This document shows positions 8,470-17,195 of a DNA stretch of 40,125 nt, piece by piece. Positions within the stretch are counted from its first letter, which is position 1. Each line of letters begins with the position of its first letter. The notes below the pieces were generated by a model. The model had not been told where the DNA came from, searched no databases, and worked only from the letters and a program-made list of their open reading frames with translations. Location: assembly GCA_023255445.1 (NCBI GenBank), contig JALRIL010000157.1:1-40125 (forward strand), written 5' to 3'. The translations under genes and the position numbers were made by a program. The DNA is from Limnohabitans sp. Its GTDB lineage: Bacteria; Pseudomonadota; Gammaproteobacteria; Burkholderiales; Burkholderiaceae_C.

Positions 8470-10167
8470 CTAGGCTCCTGCCTGGTCGGCAATATGGTTA
8501 GCAGTGACGTACGCAAAGGTCATGTTCGGACCATGCGTAATGCCCGCTCCAGGGTAATTGCCCCCCATGATGCTGGCGCGATCATTGCCTGCAGCATACA
8601 GACCTTCAATTGCCGAGCCGTCGGATCGAAGCACTTGCCCATGCACGGAGGTTTGAATGCCATCAAATGTTCCCAGATCGCCCATGATGACCTTGATGGC
8701 GTAAAACGGTCCTTTGCGCACCGGCGCTACACAAGGATTGGGTTTGTGATCCGGGTCTGCCAAATAGCGATTGAAACTCGTGCGTCCGCGTCCAAATTCC
8801 GGGTCTTCGCCGCGTTCGGCATGGACGTTGTAGGCTGCAACCGTGGTCTCAAGGCCCTGTGGATCGATACCTGCTTTATGGGCCAGCTCTGCCAGCGTGG
8901 CACCCTCCATCAAATAGCCATTTCGCAGAAACGAGCCTATAGGTAGTGGCGCTGGTTTGACGTAGCCCAGACCATACTTACGCAGCGTCTGTTTGTCGCA
9001 CACCAGCCACATGGCCGTCTCGGGCAAGCTCTTGCAGGCCTCGATCATGGCCAAACCCACATCATGGTACGAGTTGGATTCATTGGTGAACCGACGACCG
9101 TTGCTGAGCACGCCAATGACGCCGGGCTTGTAGCGATCGAGCAAGTGCGGAAACACCCCGACCTCACCCCCCCCAAACTGGACTGGCGTGACAGGCATCC
9201 AGGCGGCACTGTCCACAAACCGGAGATCTACTGCCGCCCCGGCCTGCTCGGCCATGTTGACGCCATCGCCCGTATTGCTTGTTGGCGTTGGCGAAAGGTG
9301 TTGATGGCCGCGCCGCAAATGCGGGTAGGCCTGCGCAATGCGCTTGAGATCATGTGGAAAGCCCCCACTCGCCAGCACTACGCCATAGCGGGCTCGCATC
9401 AAGAGCCCAGCGCCTTCGGGCGTATGAACGCGCACGCCGGTCACGCGACCCTCGGTATGCTCCAGCGCAGTGACAGGATGAGACGTCCTGATGGGAATCT
9501 CCAGATCCAGCGCAGACTGCGCCAGACGCGCGGCCAATGCATTGCCGCTGGTCACCTGGATCGCTCGGCGATAAAGCAGCAGCTCCCGCAAATGATGGAC
9601 CAACCTGCGCGCCACATACCAAGCCGAAGTCAGGGACTTTGTGGCCCTGAAAAAGTGTTTCAAGTCGGCGTTGGATGAATTGAACATCATGCCCATGAAG
9701 GTGATGGTCTTCAAAGGAAGCTTGAGTCGAGGCATGTCCTTGCCAAGGCCACGAATATCGTAGGGCTTGGCAAGAATCGAGCGACCAATGTCCACGCCCC
9801 CACCTACGTCCGGGTGATAGTCAGGATAGAGGGTGGGTACAAACTGCATGGCTGTCTGACTCTCCAGCATGTCCACCATTTTCGGACCGTTATCAATGAA
9901 AGTCTGGACGGCATGTTCGTCATAGAAACGCCCTGTCTCATTCATCATGTAGGCATGTACGGCCTGTGCAGAATCTTGAGGGTTTTGTTTGCGCCCATGG
10001 CTGCTCAGCGGAATCCACAACACGCCACCGGACAAGGCGGTCGTCCCGCCAAACACTGCCTCTTTTTCAAGGACACACACCTTCAGTCCACGCTTTTTGG
10101 CCACGATGGCACAGGTCAGCCCCGCAGCCCCCGAGCCCACCACAATCACATCAAATTCCTGGTCCAT
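8470..10167 (-). CDS. FAD-dependent dehydrogenase of the KstD/fumarate reductase flavoprotein family (copy 1)
   Basis: A 565-residue flavoprotein. The N-terminus has the FAD-binding GSGAAG loop (11-16), then LEKEAVFGGTTALSGGVLWIP; the C-terminus has GLYAAGND and GGNYPGAGITHGP. In 3-ketosteroid delta1-dehydrogenase a Tyr and the Gly four residues later polarise the 3-keto group; here they are Tyr538 and Gly542. This points to desaturation next to a ring ketone rather than succinate/fumarate chemistry. The protein is soluble with no signal peptide. It lies 13 bases after the SDR gene and two before the NIPSNAP gene, so all three are probably one operon: the SDR would make the ketone and this enzyme the double bond. 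The substrate is unknown; a cyclohexanone carboxylate fits the neighbourhood better than a steroid. Confidence 0.82.
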   Translation of the reverse strand: MDQEFDVIVVGSGAAGLTCAIVAKKRGLKVCVLEKEAVFGGTTALSGGVLWIPLSSHGRKQNPQDSAQAVHAYMMNETGRFYDEHAVQTFIDNGPKMVDMLESQTAMQFVPTLYPDYHPDVGGGVDIGRSILAKPYDIRGLGKDMPRLKLPLKTITFMGMMFNSSNADLKHFFRATKSLTSAWYVARRLVHHLRELLLYRRAIQVTSGNALAARLAQSALDLEIPIRTSHPVTALEHTEGRVTGVRVHTPEGAGLLMRARYGVVLASGGFPHDLKRIAQAYPHLRRGHQHLSPTPTSNTGDGVNMAEQAGAAVDLRFVDSAAWMPVTPVQFGGGEVGVFPHLLDRYKPGVIGVLSNGRRFTNESNSYHDVGLAMIEACKSLPETAMWLVCDKQTLRKYGLGYVKPAPLPIGSFLRNGYLMEGATLAELAHKAGIDPQGLETTVAAYNVHAERGEDPEFGRGRTSFNRYLADPDHKPNPCVAPVRKGPFYAIKVIMGDLGTFDGIQTSVHGQVLRSDGSAIEGLYAAGNDRASIMGGNYPGAGITHGPNMTFAYVTANHIADQAGA

Positions 10168-10180
10168 CGTTCTTCTCCTC

Positions 10181-10990
10181 TTATTTCGTCTGGTTGTAGC
10201 CGGGGCGAGGCACCATGTCCATCAACATGGACGACATGCCACCATCGACCGATATTTCTGCGCCATTGACATAGCCGGACCGATCACTGGCCAAAAAAAG
10301 CGCGACATTGGCAATGTCCACCGGCTCACCGATACGGCGACTGGCAGTGACGGCGGCACGCTTAGCCTCGAAGCCAGGTTCCTCGTAAAACCTTGCCGAC
10401 AAGGCTGTGCGGATCATGCCGGGGCAAATGGCATTGCTGCGAAGGCCCAGGGGCCCCCATTCAGCAGCCAATTGACGCGATAACAACAGCACCCCCGCCT
10501 TGCCAGCGCTGTAGGCGCCACTGTTGGACTGCGGAAAGAGAGCAGAGATGGAGGCCACATTCACAATTGAGCCTTTGGCCGCTGAAAGCATGGACTTGAA
10601 GGCGCGTGCGCACAGCAGATACCCCGTCAGGTTGACAGCAAGTACGGCGTTCCAGTCTGCAAGTGACACTTCATCAAGGCTTGCGGATCGAAGCATGCCG
10701 GCGTTGTTGATCAAGGCATTGCACTGACCCCACTGCTTTTGAACGGCCAACGCTGCAGCCTGCGTTTGCAGCTCATCGGAAATATCACAACCGACCACCA
10801 AGGCTTGTGCACCTTGTGACTGCAGGGCCGCTGCAAGCTCTACGCAACCTGCCTCGTTACGGTCTAGCAATGCCACCTTGGCGCCTGCAAGAGCCAACTG
10901 TCGCGCCACCTCAGCGCCAATGCCGCTGGCAGCGCCCGTGACTGCGCACACTTTGCCTTTCAGTCCCAACCAATCGAGTGAATGCTCCAT
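10181..10990 (-). CDS. Short-chain dehydrogenase/reductase (SDR)
   Basis: A 269-residue classical SDR. The cofactor motif TGAASGIG is at 18-25, NNAG at 95-98, and the catalytic Ser147, Tyr160 and Lys164 are in place (VASISA, SGAYSAGKAG). An Asp after the second beta strand (LLDRNE) suggests NAD rather than NADP, favouring oxidation. The C-terminus holds the common YVNGAEISVDGG. It is the first gene of the SDR-FAD dehydrogenase-NIPSNAP unit and divergent from an AraC regulator. I infer that it oxidises a ring hydroxyl to the ketone used by the downstream flavoprotein. Confidence 0.87.
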   Translation of the reverse strand: MEHSLDWLGLKGKVCAVTGAASGIGAEVARQLALAGAKVALLDRNEAGCVELAAALQSQGAQALVVGCDISDELQTQAAALAVQKQWGQCNALINNAGMLRSASLDEVSLADWNAVLAVNLTGYLLCARAFKSMLSAAKGSIVNVASISALFPQSNSGAYSAGKAGVLLLSRQLAAEWGPLGLRSNAICPGMIRTALSARFYEEPGFEAKRAAVTASRRIGEPVDIANVALFLASDRSGYVNGAEISVDGGMSSMLMDMVPRPGYNQTK

Positions 10991-11032
10991 GCTGTCTCCT
11001 TGTGTCCATCATTTCGATTGTGGGCATGCATC

Positions 11033-11062
11033 CTTGGATGATGTTTGACGATTCCATCCAAG
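11033..11062. promoter_or_regulatory. Inverted repeat in the SDR / AraC divergent promoter
   Basis: CTTGGATG (11033-11040) and CATCCAAG (11055-11062) form a perfect 8-base dyad with a 14-base spacer, in the 101-base gap between the SDR start and the preferred AraC start. A related CATCC-TT-GGATG dyad overlaps the left arm (11029-11040). It is a candidate operator for the adjacent AraC protein. Confidence 0.5.
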
Positions 11063-11091
11063 AATTGGACAATTCGAGCCAACTCAACACC

Positions 11092-12006
11092 ATGCACATC
11101 CCTAAAGGCATACCCAACTACGACCTCTACGGTGACCAGGCGTCATCCGGGTGGAGCAATGCCTTCAACTTCGAATGGATCCCTCAGCGCTCGAGCCTGT
11201 ACAACTGGGTCATTCAACCCCATCGTCATGAGGCCTTCTTGCAGGTCCTCTACCTGACACAAGGCGAGGTCCGCTTCCTGCTCGACGATGCACGACTGCA
11301 TGGCGTAGCCCCATGCGTGCTGGTCATCCCTTCGGGTCATGTGCATGGCTTTGAATTCAGTACCGATGTCCAGGGCCCGGTGGTGACTGCTGGACAAAAG
11401 GCGCTGGAGTCTGTAGCCACCGTAGCCATGCCCGAACTGCTGGGCACTATCCGTACCCCCGTGCTGTTGCAACTGCAACAGGACATGCGTTACATGACGC
11501 AGTTGATGCCCCTGTTCCTTGCGCTTGAGCACGAATCACGCACCCACGGCATGGGCCATCAGGCGGCCGGCACAGCCTTGCTATTGGCTCTGATGATTCA
11601 GGTGCACCGAATGCGCCTGCAACTGAACCCTACACGCAACCACACCGAGCTGGCCTTGCCTCGCAAGACACGTCAGATCGAAAAATTCCGCGCCCTTCTG
11701 GACCAGGATTTCCGCGCCCATAAGTCGTTGCAACATTACGCACACGGCATGGGCGTCACCCCAGGCCAACTGTCTCGTTTATGCCGTGAGGTTCTGGGCA
11801 TGTCTGGTCTGGATGTGATCAACGGGCGGCTCATTCACGAGGCTCAGCGCGAACTGATCTATACCCATCTACCGGTCAAGCAACTGGCTGCCGAGTTGGG
11901 CTTTGAGGACGACGCCTACTTCAGTCGATTTTTTCGCAAGCACACGGGCCTGAGCCCCAAAGCCTTTCGTGCACAGGCTTTATCCACCTTGAACAACAAG
12001 ACATAA
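11092..12006 (+). CDS. AraC-family transcriptional regulator (PobC/HpaA-like)
   Basis: About 304 residues from the ATG at 11092 (MHIPKGIPNYDLYGD), the usual beginning of this subgroup; the frame stays open upstream to 10978, which would overlap the SDR gene. An N-terminal cupin-like effector domain (HRHEAFLQVLYLTQGEVRFLLDD, VIPSGHVHGFEF) is followed by the double helix-turn-helix at about 210-300 (QHYAHGMGVTPGQLSRLCRE and VKQLAAELGFEDDAYFSRFF). Such proteins activate degradation genes for 4-hydroxybenzoate or 4-hydroxyphenylacetate. Divergent position makes the SDR-FAD-NIPSNAP operon its probable target. The stop codon overlaps the A-run of the terminator that serves the opposite strand. Confidence 0.88.
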   Translation: MHIPKGIPNYDLYGDQASSGWSNAFNFEWIPQRSSLYNWVIQPHRHEAFLQVLYLTQGEVRFLLDDARLHGVAPCVLVIPSGHVHGFEFSTDVQGPVVTAGQKALESVATVAMPELLGTIRTPVLLQLQQDMRYMTQLMPLFLALEHESRTHGMGHQAAGTALLLALMIQVHRMRLQLNPTRNHTELALPRKTRQIEKFRALLDQDFRAHKSLQHYAHGMGVTPGQLSRLCREVLGMSGLDVINGRLIHEAQRELIYTHLPVKQLAAELGFEDDAYFSRFFRKHTGLSPKAFRAQALSTLNNKT

Positions 12007-12031
12007 AAAAAGCCGGACCCGAAGGTCCGGC
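12005..12031 (-). terminator. Rho-independent terminator of the tctA transcription unit
   Basis: GCCGGACC-CGAA-GGTCCGGC (12012-12031) is a perfect 8-base stem with a tetraloop; on the minus strand seven T follow it directly. It ends the transcript 22 bases after the tctA stop. Confidence 0.92.
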
Positions 12032-12052
12032 ACGACACTCAAAAGTGCGCCC

Positions 12053-13552
12053 TCAAGCCCCAATGCGGTCGCGCATGCGCTTCCACCACTGCGTCTGGGT
12101 AACGACCGTCATGACCAGGGCGAACAACAACACCGCGGAAACCGGTGTGGTGAAAAATCCCGTGATGAATTCGGTCACATCGTTACCGTCAGAGAGCATG
12201 GTCTGACGGTAGCTGCGTTCCATGAGCGGCCCCAGAATCATGCCCAAAATGACTGGCCCCACCTGGAATCCATACATCTTGAGGAAGTATCCCAAAATAC
12301 CAAAGCCCAGCATCCAGTAGACATCGACCGGGTTGTTGTTGATGGCATAAGCACCCACGGCCGAGAGCACCAAGATCAGGGGTAACAAAATCGGTTTGGG
12401 AGTCTCCACGATCTTTGCAAAAATCTTGATGCCTGTCAGGCCGAAGATCAACAGGAATATATTGGCCAGGCATAGCGAGCCGACCAAGAACCAGAACAGG
12501 TGCGGCGTCTCGATCATCAGCATCGGCCCCGGCTTGAGCCCGTGGATGTAGAGGGCACCAATGATCACGGCCGTCACCGCATCGCCAGGAATGCCCAAAG
12601 TCAGCATCGGAATATAGGCCCCACCGACAGCAGCGTTGTTGGCCGACTCAGGAGCAACCAGCCCTTCATAGGCACCATGCCCAAAGGGACGCGAGGGATT
12701 CTTGACTGTACGTTTGGCATGGTCATAAGCCATGAGCGCTGCAATATCACCACCCGCACCAGGCAAGGCACCCACGATGACCCCCAGCGCGGAGGTACGT
12801 GTGGCCAGCGGCAGGTATTTGCGTACCAGCCCCCAGGACGGGATGATCTTGCTCACGTTTTGTTTGACGGCCTTGAGCTTGATCTCATGAATCTGTGCGA
12901 TCACTTCGGAAACGCCAAAGAAACCAATCATGGCTGCAATGTAGGAGATGCCAGCCGATAACTGCAGACTGCCAAAGGTCAGGCGCGGTTCACCCGTCAA
13001 TTCGTCCAGTCCCACACAAGCCAGCAAGGCACCGAGGGCTCCAGAAAAAATGCCTTTTGACAAGGACTCACCGGAAAGACTGCCCACCAACAAGATGCCC
13101 CAAAGAGCCAGCAACAGGTATTCGCGCGGACCGAACTTGAGGGCGAACTCGGAGACTGCAGGTGCTGCGAGGGCCAGAACAAAAATACCGACAAAGCCGC
13201 CGAATACCGAAATCACAGTGGTCAGACCAATGGCTTGACCTGCTTCGCCCATCTTGGCCAAAGGGTAGCCGTCCATGCCGGTAGCGATGGCCGAAGGTGC
13301 ACCAGGAATGTTAAGCAAGATGGCACTGCGCGAGCCGCCATAAACACCTCCAAGGTAAATGCCGGAAATCAGAGCCAGCGCTTCGTTGACTTCCCACTTG
13401 AATGTGAAAGAAATCAGGATAGACACCGCCATGGTGACCGACAGGCCTGGAATGGCGCCAATGTAAATGCCTGCAAACGTTCCAAAGGCCGTGAGTAACA
13501 GCATCTTGATGTCCATCCAGGACATCAGAAAGTATTGAAAAGATTGCATCAT
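12053..13552 (-). CDS. tctA: Tripartite tricarboxylate transporter, large membrane subunit TctA
   Basis: A 499-residue inner-membrane protein with about 11-12 hydrophobic segments. The family signature is visible: GTFAGIYIGAIPGLSVTMAVSIL near residue 30, YGGSRSAILLNIPGAPSAIATGMDGYPLAKMG near 70-100, and GALPGAGGDIAALMAYDHAKR near 265. TctA carries the translocation path of the binding-protein-dependent, ion-driven carboxylate uptake system. The start overlaps the tctB stop (ATGATGA), so translation is coupled. Together with tctB and tctC it follows an FAD dehydrogenase and a shikimate-dehydrogenase-like gene, so the imported substrate is likely the carboxylic acid those enzymes act on. Confidence 0.95.
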   Translation of the reverse strand: MMQSFQYFLMSWMDIKMLLLTAFGTFAGIYIGAIPGLSVTMAVSILISFTFKWEVNEALALISGIYLGGVYGGSRSAILLNIPGAPSAIATGMDGYPLAKMGEAGQAIGLTTVISVFGGFVGIFVLALAAPAVSEFALKFGPREYLLLALWGILLVGSLSGESLSKGIFSGALGALLACVGLDELTGEPRLTFGSLQLSAGISYIAAMIGFFGVSEVIAQIHEIKLKAVKQNVSKIIPSWGLVRKYLPLATRTSALGVIVGALPGAGGDIAALMAYDHAKRTVKNPSRPFGHGAYEGLVAPESANNAAVGGAYIPMLTLGIPGDAVTAVIIGALYIHGLKPGPMLMIETPHLFWFLVGSLCLANIFLLIFGLTGIKIFAKIVETPKPILLPLILVLSAVGAYAINNNPVDVYWMLGFGILGYFLKMYGFQVGPVILGMILGPLMERSYRQTMLSDGNDVTEFITGFFTTPVSAVLLFALVMTVVTQTQWWKRMRDRIGA

Positions 13553-14058
13553 CGCAGCAACTCCGGTGTGTAGGCGCCCACCCAGGAGCCATCAGGCAAG
13601 ACGACAGAGAAGGCCGTGCGAAAAACGATGAATATTGCCGCCAGCACCAGCAGCGAAATGCCTGCATTGAACATCAGGCGTTTACTGCCCAGCACGCGCA
13701 TAGACAGCAGTAGGAAAATGTAGGATGTCAGCAAAAAACCTGTGCGCTCAAGCATGAGCATATACAGACTGACCAATCCGGCAAAAGCCACCAGTTGGGG
13801 CGGCGCCAGGCGCAAGACAAACAACTGGACCAAGGTCAAACCTTCTTCATTGTGAAGACGGCCTTTGACGGTTTGACGCAAACTCATCAAGCCCGTGATC
13901 AACATGGCTGCTGCGCAGACCATGGGGAACACGCCAGGGGCCGAAACAGACTCGAACCCAGAAATTTTGAAAGCGCTCCACAGCATAAAGGCGCTGAACG
14001 CCACGATCAAAGCCATGAAGGTCATTTCACCCGGCAAACGGGGATGACTGGTGTGCAT
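13549..14058 (-). CDS. tctB: Tripartite tricarboxylate transporter, small membrane subunit TctB
   Basis: A 169-residue membrane protein with four hydrophobic segments (about residues 14-32, 42-58, 80-100 and 115-160), the TctB plan. It is the small partner of TctA. I chose the ATG at 14058 (MHTSHPRLPGEM) because AAAGG lies eight bases before it; seven more codons are open upstream. Between tctC and this gene a strong hairpin with a T-rich tail would cut transcription partly. Confidence 0.88.
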   Translation of the reverse strand: MHTSHPRLPGEMTFMALIVAFSAFMLWSAFKISGFESVSAPGVFPMVCAAAMLITGLMSLRQTVKGRLHNEEGLTLVQLFVLRLAPPQLVAFAGLVSLYMLMLERTGFLLTSYIFLLLSMRVLGSKRLMFNAGISLLVLAAIFIVFRTAFSVVLPDGSWVGAYTPELLR

Positions 14059-14070
14059 GTGAGTTACCTT

Positions 14071-14100
14071 TAAAAACAAGCGGCGAGTAGAACTCGCCGC
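14071..14100 (-). terminator. Intercistronic hairpin between tctC and tctB (partial terminator or mRNA stabiliser)
   Basis: GCGGCGAGT-AGA-ACTCGCCGC (14080-14100) has a perfect 9-base stem. On the minus strand it is followed by TTGTTTTTA and then the tctB ribosome site. This placement would lower tctBA expression relative to the binding protein, or protect the tctC message 3' end. Confidence 0.75.
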
Positions 14101-14162
14101 CTGAAACTGGTGATCAATACCCAGCCTTATGTCCGCATGGTCATGAGGCTGGGGGATTCCAC

Positions 14163-15176
14163 TCAGGGCTTGGCAATACCCAATTCAGCAGGGTTCTTCT
14201 TGGCCACGCCAGCGCCCTGGTACAACCAGGCTGTGGTGGACTGGAACTTCTTGATGAATGCTTCAGCTTCAGCGCCGCCGATATTGAGCATGGTGGTGCC
14301 ACGGCCCGTCATCATGTCGCGGTATTGCTTGTTGTCACCGGCTTTCTTGAAAGCGGCAACCAGCTTGGCCTTAACGTCATCGGGCGTTTCCTTGCGAACG
14401 AACACACCGTACCAAGAGCCCCAGGGCAGGTATTTGGTGATGCCGCGCAGCGAACCAGCGTCGGTCATCGGAGGAATACCCTGGAAAGCCTTGTTGTCTA
14501 GAACGCCCAGTGCTTTCAGACGACCCGCCTTGATGTGCTCAATAGCTGCACCCGAGGCGATGAAACCGATGTCCACGTGACCACCTTGCATGGCGGCGAT
14601 GGCGGGGCCATCACCGGCGAAAGGCACCATCAAGGTCTGGAATTTGGTCAGCGTGCCCATCATGGCATTGACGGTGAACGGCACCGTTCCCTGGCCAGCC
14701 ATGTACTGCTTGACCTTGTTGGGGTTGTTCTCGACAAAGCTCATCAGGTCCTGGGTGGTGTTCCAAGGGGCGTCAGGGCGAGCCACCAGCAAAATGGTGT
14801 TGGCCACAGCGGCGATGTTGATGGGGTAGAACTTGTCGTAGTCGAAATCGGCCACGCCCATCACACGGAACAGGGATTGCGGCTCGGCGCCCATCAGCAA
14901 GGTGTAGCCGTCAGCGGGTTGCTGCAGTACGTAGTTGGCACCAATGGAGCCTGCAGCACCGGGCTTGTTCTGCAAGACGATTTTCTTGCCCAGGGCTTCT
15001 TCAGCGTACGGGGCATAGCCACGCATGGCCACGTCGGTACCGCCACCTGCGCCCCACTGAATGACAGCGGTCACATCGCGCGAGGGATAGTTGTCAGCCA
15101 TGGCCTGGCCTCCAACGGTCACGGCCGCAACGGCTGCCAAGGCGGCGCCGAGGAATTGGCGTTTCATTTTTTGCAT
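14163..15176 (-). CDS. tctC: Tripartite tricarboxylate transporter, periplasmic binding protein TctC (Bug family)
   Basis: A 337-residue exported protein: positively charged MQKMKRQF, a hydrophobic stretch LGAALAAVAAVTVGG and a cleavage site after AMA, giving a mature start DNYPSRDVTAVIQWGAGGGTDV. The Bug-family hallmark at the mature N-terminus binds a carboxylate through two water-bridged loops. It captures the substrate in the periplasm and hands it to TctAB. The ATG at 15176 has GGAG ahead of it; the open frame above it is non-coding in character. The 290-base leader (15177-15466) carries a 25-base palindrome, so this transporter has its own regulated promoter despite lying behind the FAD dehydrogenase gene. 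Confidence 0.93.
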   Translation of the reverse strand: MQKMKRQFLGAALAAVAAVTVGGQAMADNYPSRDVTAVIQWGAGGGTDVAMRGYAPYAEEALGKKIVLQNKPGAAGSIGANYVLQQPADGYTLLMGAEPQSLFRVMGVADFDYDKFYPINIAAVANTILLVARPDAPWNTTQDLMSFVENNPNKVKQYMAGQGTVPFTVNAMMGTLTKFQTLMVPFAGDGPAIAAMQGGHVDIGFIASGAAIEHIKAGRLKALGVLDNKAFQGIPPMTDAGSLRGITKYLPWGSWYGVFVRKETPDDVKAKLVAAFKKAGDNKQYRDMMTGRGTTMLNIGGAEAEAFIKKFQSTTAWLYQGAGVAKKNPAELGIAKP

Positions 15177-15322
15177 GGTTGTCTCCATTTCAGTTTGACA
15201 AAAGTCCTCAAAACCCGGACTCGTAGGCATTGCCCGTTCAGCGAACATTGCATTGCAGACTGTAGGCCTAGACAGGCATCTACACACAATTTCCAACATG
15301 CAAAAAGATCGATCAACGAACC

Positions 15323-15347
15323 ATTTTGATCGACTATCGATCAAAAT
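15323..15347. promoter_or_regulatory. 25-base palindromic operator upstream of tctC
   Basis: Eleven-base arms flank a CTA centre: ATTTTGATCGA and TCGATCAAAAT, both perfect. The core TCGACTATCGA (15330-15340) matches the core TCAACTATTGA at 18075-18085 under the pattern TCRACTATYGA, so one regulator probably binds both; the IclR protein at 19185 is the nearest candidate. A further GATCGATCAA lies at 15307-15316. The rest of the 15177-15466 gap shows no gene. Confidence 0.72.
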
Positions 15348-15466
15348 TGGGGAAAACCAGTGGAACTTCCGACTGGTGGGTGTTTGGGTGCATTTCATTT
15401 TCAATGCGTACATCGGCAAGCAACTTCACAAATCGGGCCATGAACAGGACAAATCGTCCCAAAACA

Positions 15467-17194
15467 TCAGTGCAGACCCAACGCATGTCGTGCTGCAATA
15501 CGGGCAAAAACCAAGCCTGGACCCAAGGTGATACCTGGCGCCGGATAAGTCCCGCCCATGATCGAATGCATGTCATTGCCGACCGCATACAAGCCTGCCA
15601 TGGGCTGACCAAACTCACTCAGCAGTTGTGCGTGTTCATTGGTGGCAAACCCGGTGGAGGCGCCAATGTCCCCCGGATACAACCGAACAGCATAAAACGG
15701 GCCTTGTTTGAGTGGGCCAATATTCGGATTCTTGCCAGACCAGTTCGGGTCACCCAGGTTGTTCTGATAAGCCGTCTCACCACGGTGAAAGTCCGGGTCC
15801 ACACCCGTTTCGGCATAACGATTGATCTGCTCGACAGTGTGTTGCAGAACCTTTGCATCCATACCCAGCTTGTCAGCCAGCTGGGCCAGCGTGGCGCCTG
15901 CGGTCAGGTAACCGTCGGCCAGGAAGGGGCCCAGCCCTTTGCCACCCGGGCGCACCATGCCGATGCCGTACTTGCGCAGGGCTTCGGCATCGCACACCAG
16001 ATACGCCGGGATGCTGGGTGTGCTCTGGTGGGCTTGCTGCATGGCCAGACCGAACAGGTGGTAAGAGGTGCTTTCGTTCAGAAAGCGCTCGCCTTTGGCG
16101 TTGACGGTGATCATGCCGGGCTTGGCGCGGTCCATCACGAAGTGCGGGAACACCGCCGTGCTGCCGTCCGCTCGCGGGCGCAGCGACACCGGTGCCCAGA
16201 AAGCGTGCGACAAACCGCCCTGCCCGTACACCGCGCCCAGATGTCTGGCCAGATCGTGGGCCTGACCGGTGTGGCCCGGTGCGGCGGGCGACCATTCGCC
16301 CGGCACACCGGGCAGCATCTGCGCACGCAGCTCGGGGTGGCGGTTGAAGCCACCGCTGGCCAGCACCAGGCCTTTGTTCACACGGATGCTGCGGCGCTCG
16401 CTGCCGCACTCGAGGTCCACGCGCTCGACACCGTGCGTGCCGCGCACGATGTGCGCGACCGTGGTGTTCAGTGCGATCGTGACCTTCTCGTGCCTGGAGA
16501 GCGAATACAGCAGGCGCGCCACATGCGCATTGCCCATCACCAGACGCGTGCCGCGCGGCCAGCTCAGTCGGTCCATCGCATGGCGCAGCACGATCTTGAC
16601 CGAGTGCCTGAACGAGGCCCAGGACCGGGTCATCGCCAGCAGGTGGTTGATGTCGGTGCGGTCGACCATCATGCCGCCGATCACGGTGAACTCGGGGATC
16701 GGAGGACGCAGCAGCGCAAACAGCTCACGGCCCAGCAGACGCCCATCGAACGGCAGGGGCTCCAGCGCGCGGCCATTCAGTGTCGAGCCACCCAGGTCCG
16801 AGATGTAGTCGGGGTGCTTCGGATAGGGACGGTATTTCAGCTCCGAGCGTGATTCGACTTCATCGACCGCGGCGCGGCCATTCTGGAGAAAAGCCTCGCG
16901 CACGGCTTTGGACGTGCGATCGCCCACGGCGTTGTCCAGGTAGCGCCGGGTCTCGGCCAACGTGTCACCCGGGTTGACTTTGGCCGCATGCTTCGAGCCG
17001 GGAATCCAGCTGGTGCCGGCAGACCAGGCGGTGGTGCCGCCGACGAATTCGGTGCGTTCGACCAGCAGCACACTGGCGCCTTCCATGGCGGCAAACAGGG
17101 CAGCCGCCAAGCCGGCCCCACCGGCACCGATCACCACCAGGTCATAGGCGCTGTGTTCGTCCAGCTTTTGAATGCCGTTTTGGAGCACTTGCAT
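15467..17194 (-). CDS. FAD-dependent dehydrogenase of the KstD/fumarate reductase flavoprotein family (copy 2)
   Basis: A 575-residue paralogue of the flavoproteins at 8470 and 20021. The FAD loop GAGGAG is near residue 23, after a short tail (MQVLQNGIQKLDEHSAYDLVVI); LVERTEFVGGTTAWSAGTSWIPGS follows. The C-terminal GGTYPAPGITLGP has the KstD-type pair Tyr550/Gly554. The shikimate-dehydrogenase-like gene ends one base before its ATG, so the two are tightly coupled: alcohol oxidation then ring desaturation is the natural reading. The gene itself is a mosaic in composition: the 3' part (15467 to about 15880) is near 55% GC while the 5' part is near 70%. It is intact, with no frameshift. Confidence 0.82.
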   Translation of the reverse strand: MQVLQNGIQKLDEHSAYDLVVIGAGGAGLAAALFAAMEGASVLLVERTEFVGGTTAWSAGTSWIPGSKHAAKVNPGDTLAETRRYLDNAVGDRTSKAVREAFLQNGRAAVDEVESRSELKYRPYPKHPDYISDLGGSTLNGRALEPLPFDGRLLGRELFALLRPPIPEFTVIGGMMVDRTDINHLLAMTRSWASFRHSVKIVLRHAMDRLSWPRGTRLVMGNAHVARLLYSLSRHEKVTIALNTTVAHIVRGTHGVERVDLECGSERRSIRVNKGLVLASGGFNRHPELRAQMLPGVPGEWSPAAPGHTGQAHDLARHLGAVYGQGGLSHAFWAPVSLRPRADGSTAVFPHFVMDRAKPGMITVNAKGERFLNESTSYHLFGLAMQQAHQSTPSIPAYLVCDAEALRKYGIGMVRPGGKGLGPFLADGYLTAGATLAQLADKLGMDAKVLQHTVEQINRYAETGVDPDFHRGETAYQNNLGDPNWSGKNPNIGPLKQGPFYAVRLYPGDIGASTGFATNEHAQLLSEFGQPMAGLYAVGNDMHSIMGGTYPAPGITLGPGLVFARIAARHALGLH

Positions 17195-17195
17195 G

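Noticed and set aside
15253-16852. Open frames on plus through the tctC leader and FAD dehydrogenase copy 2
   Set aside because: They run through the palindromic operator and opposite a clear gene; no family features.
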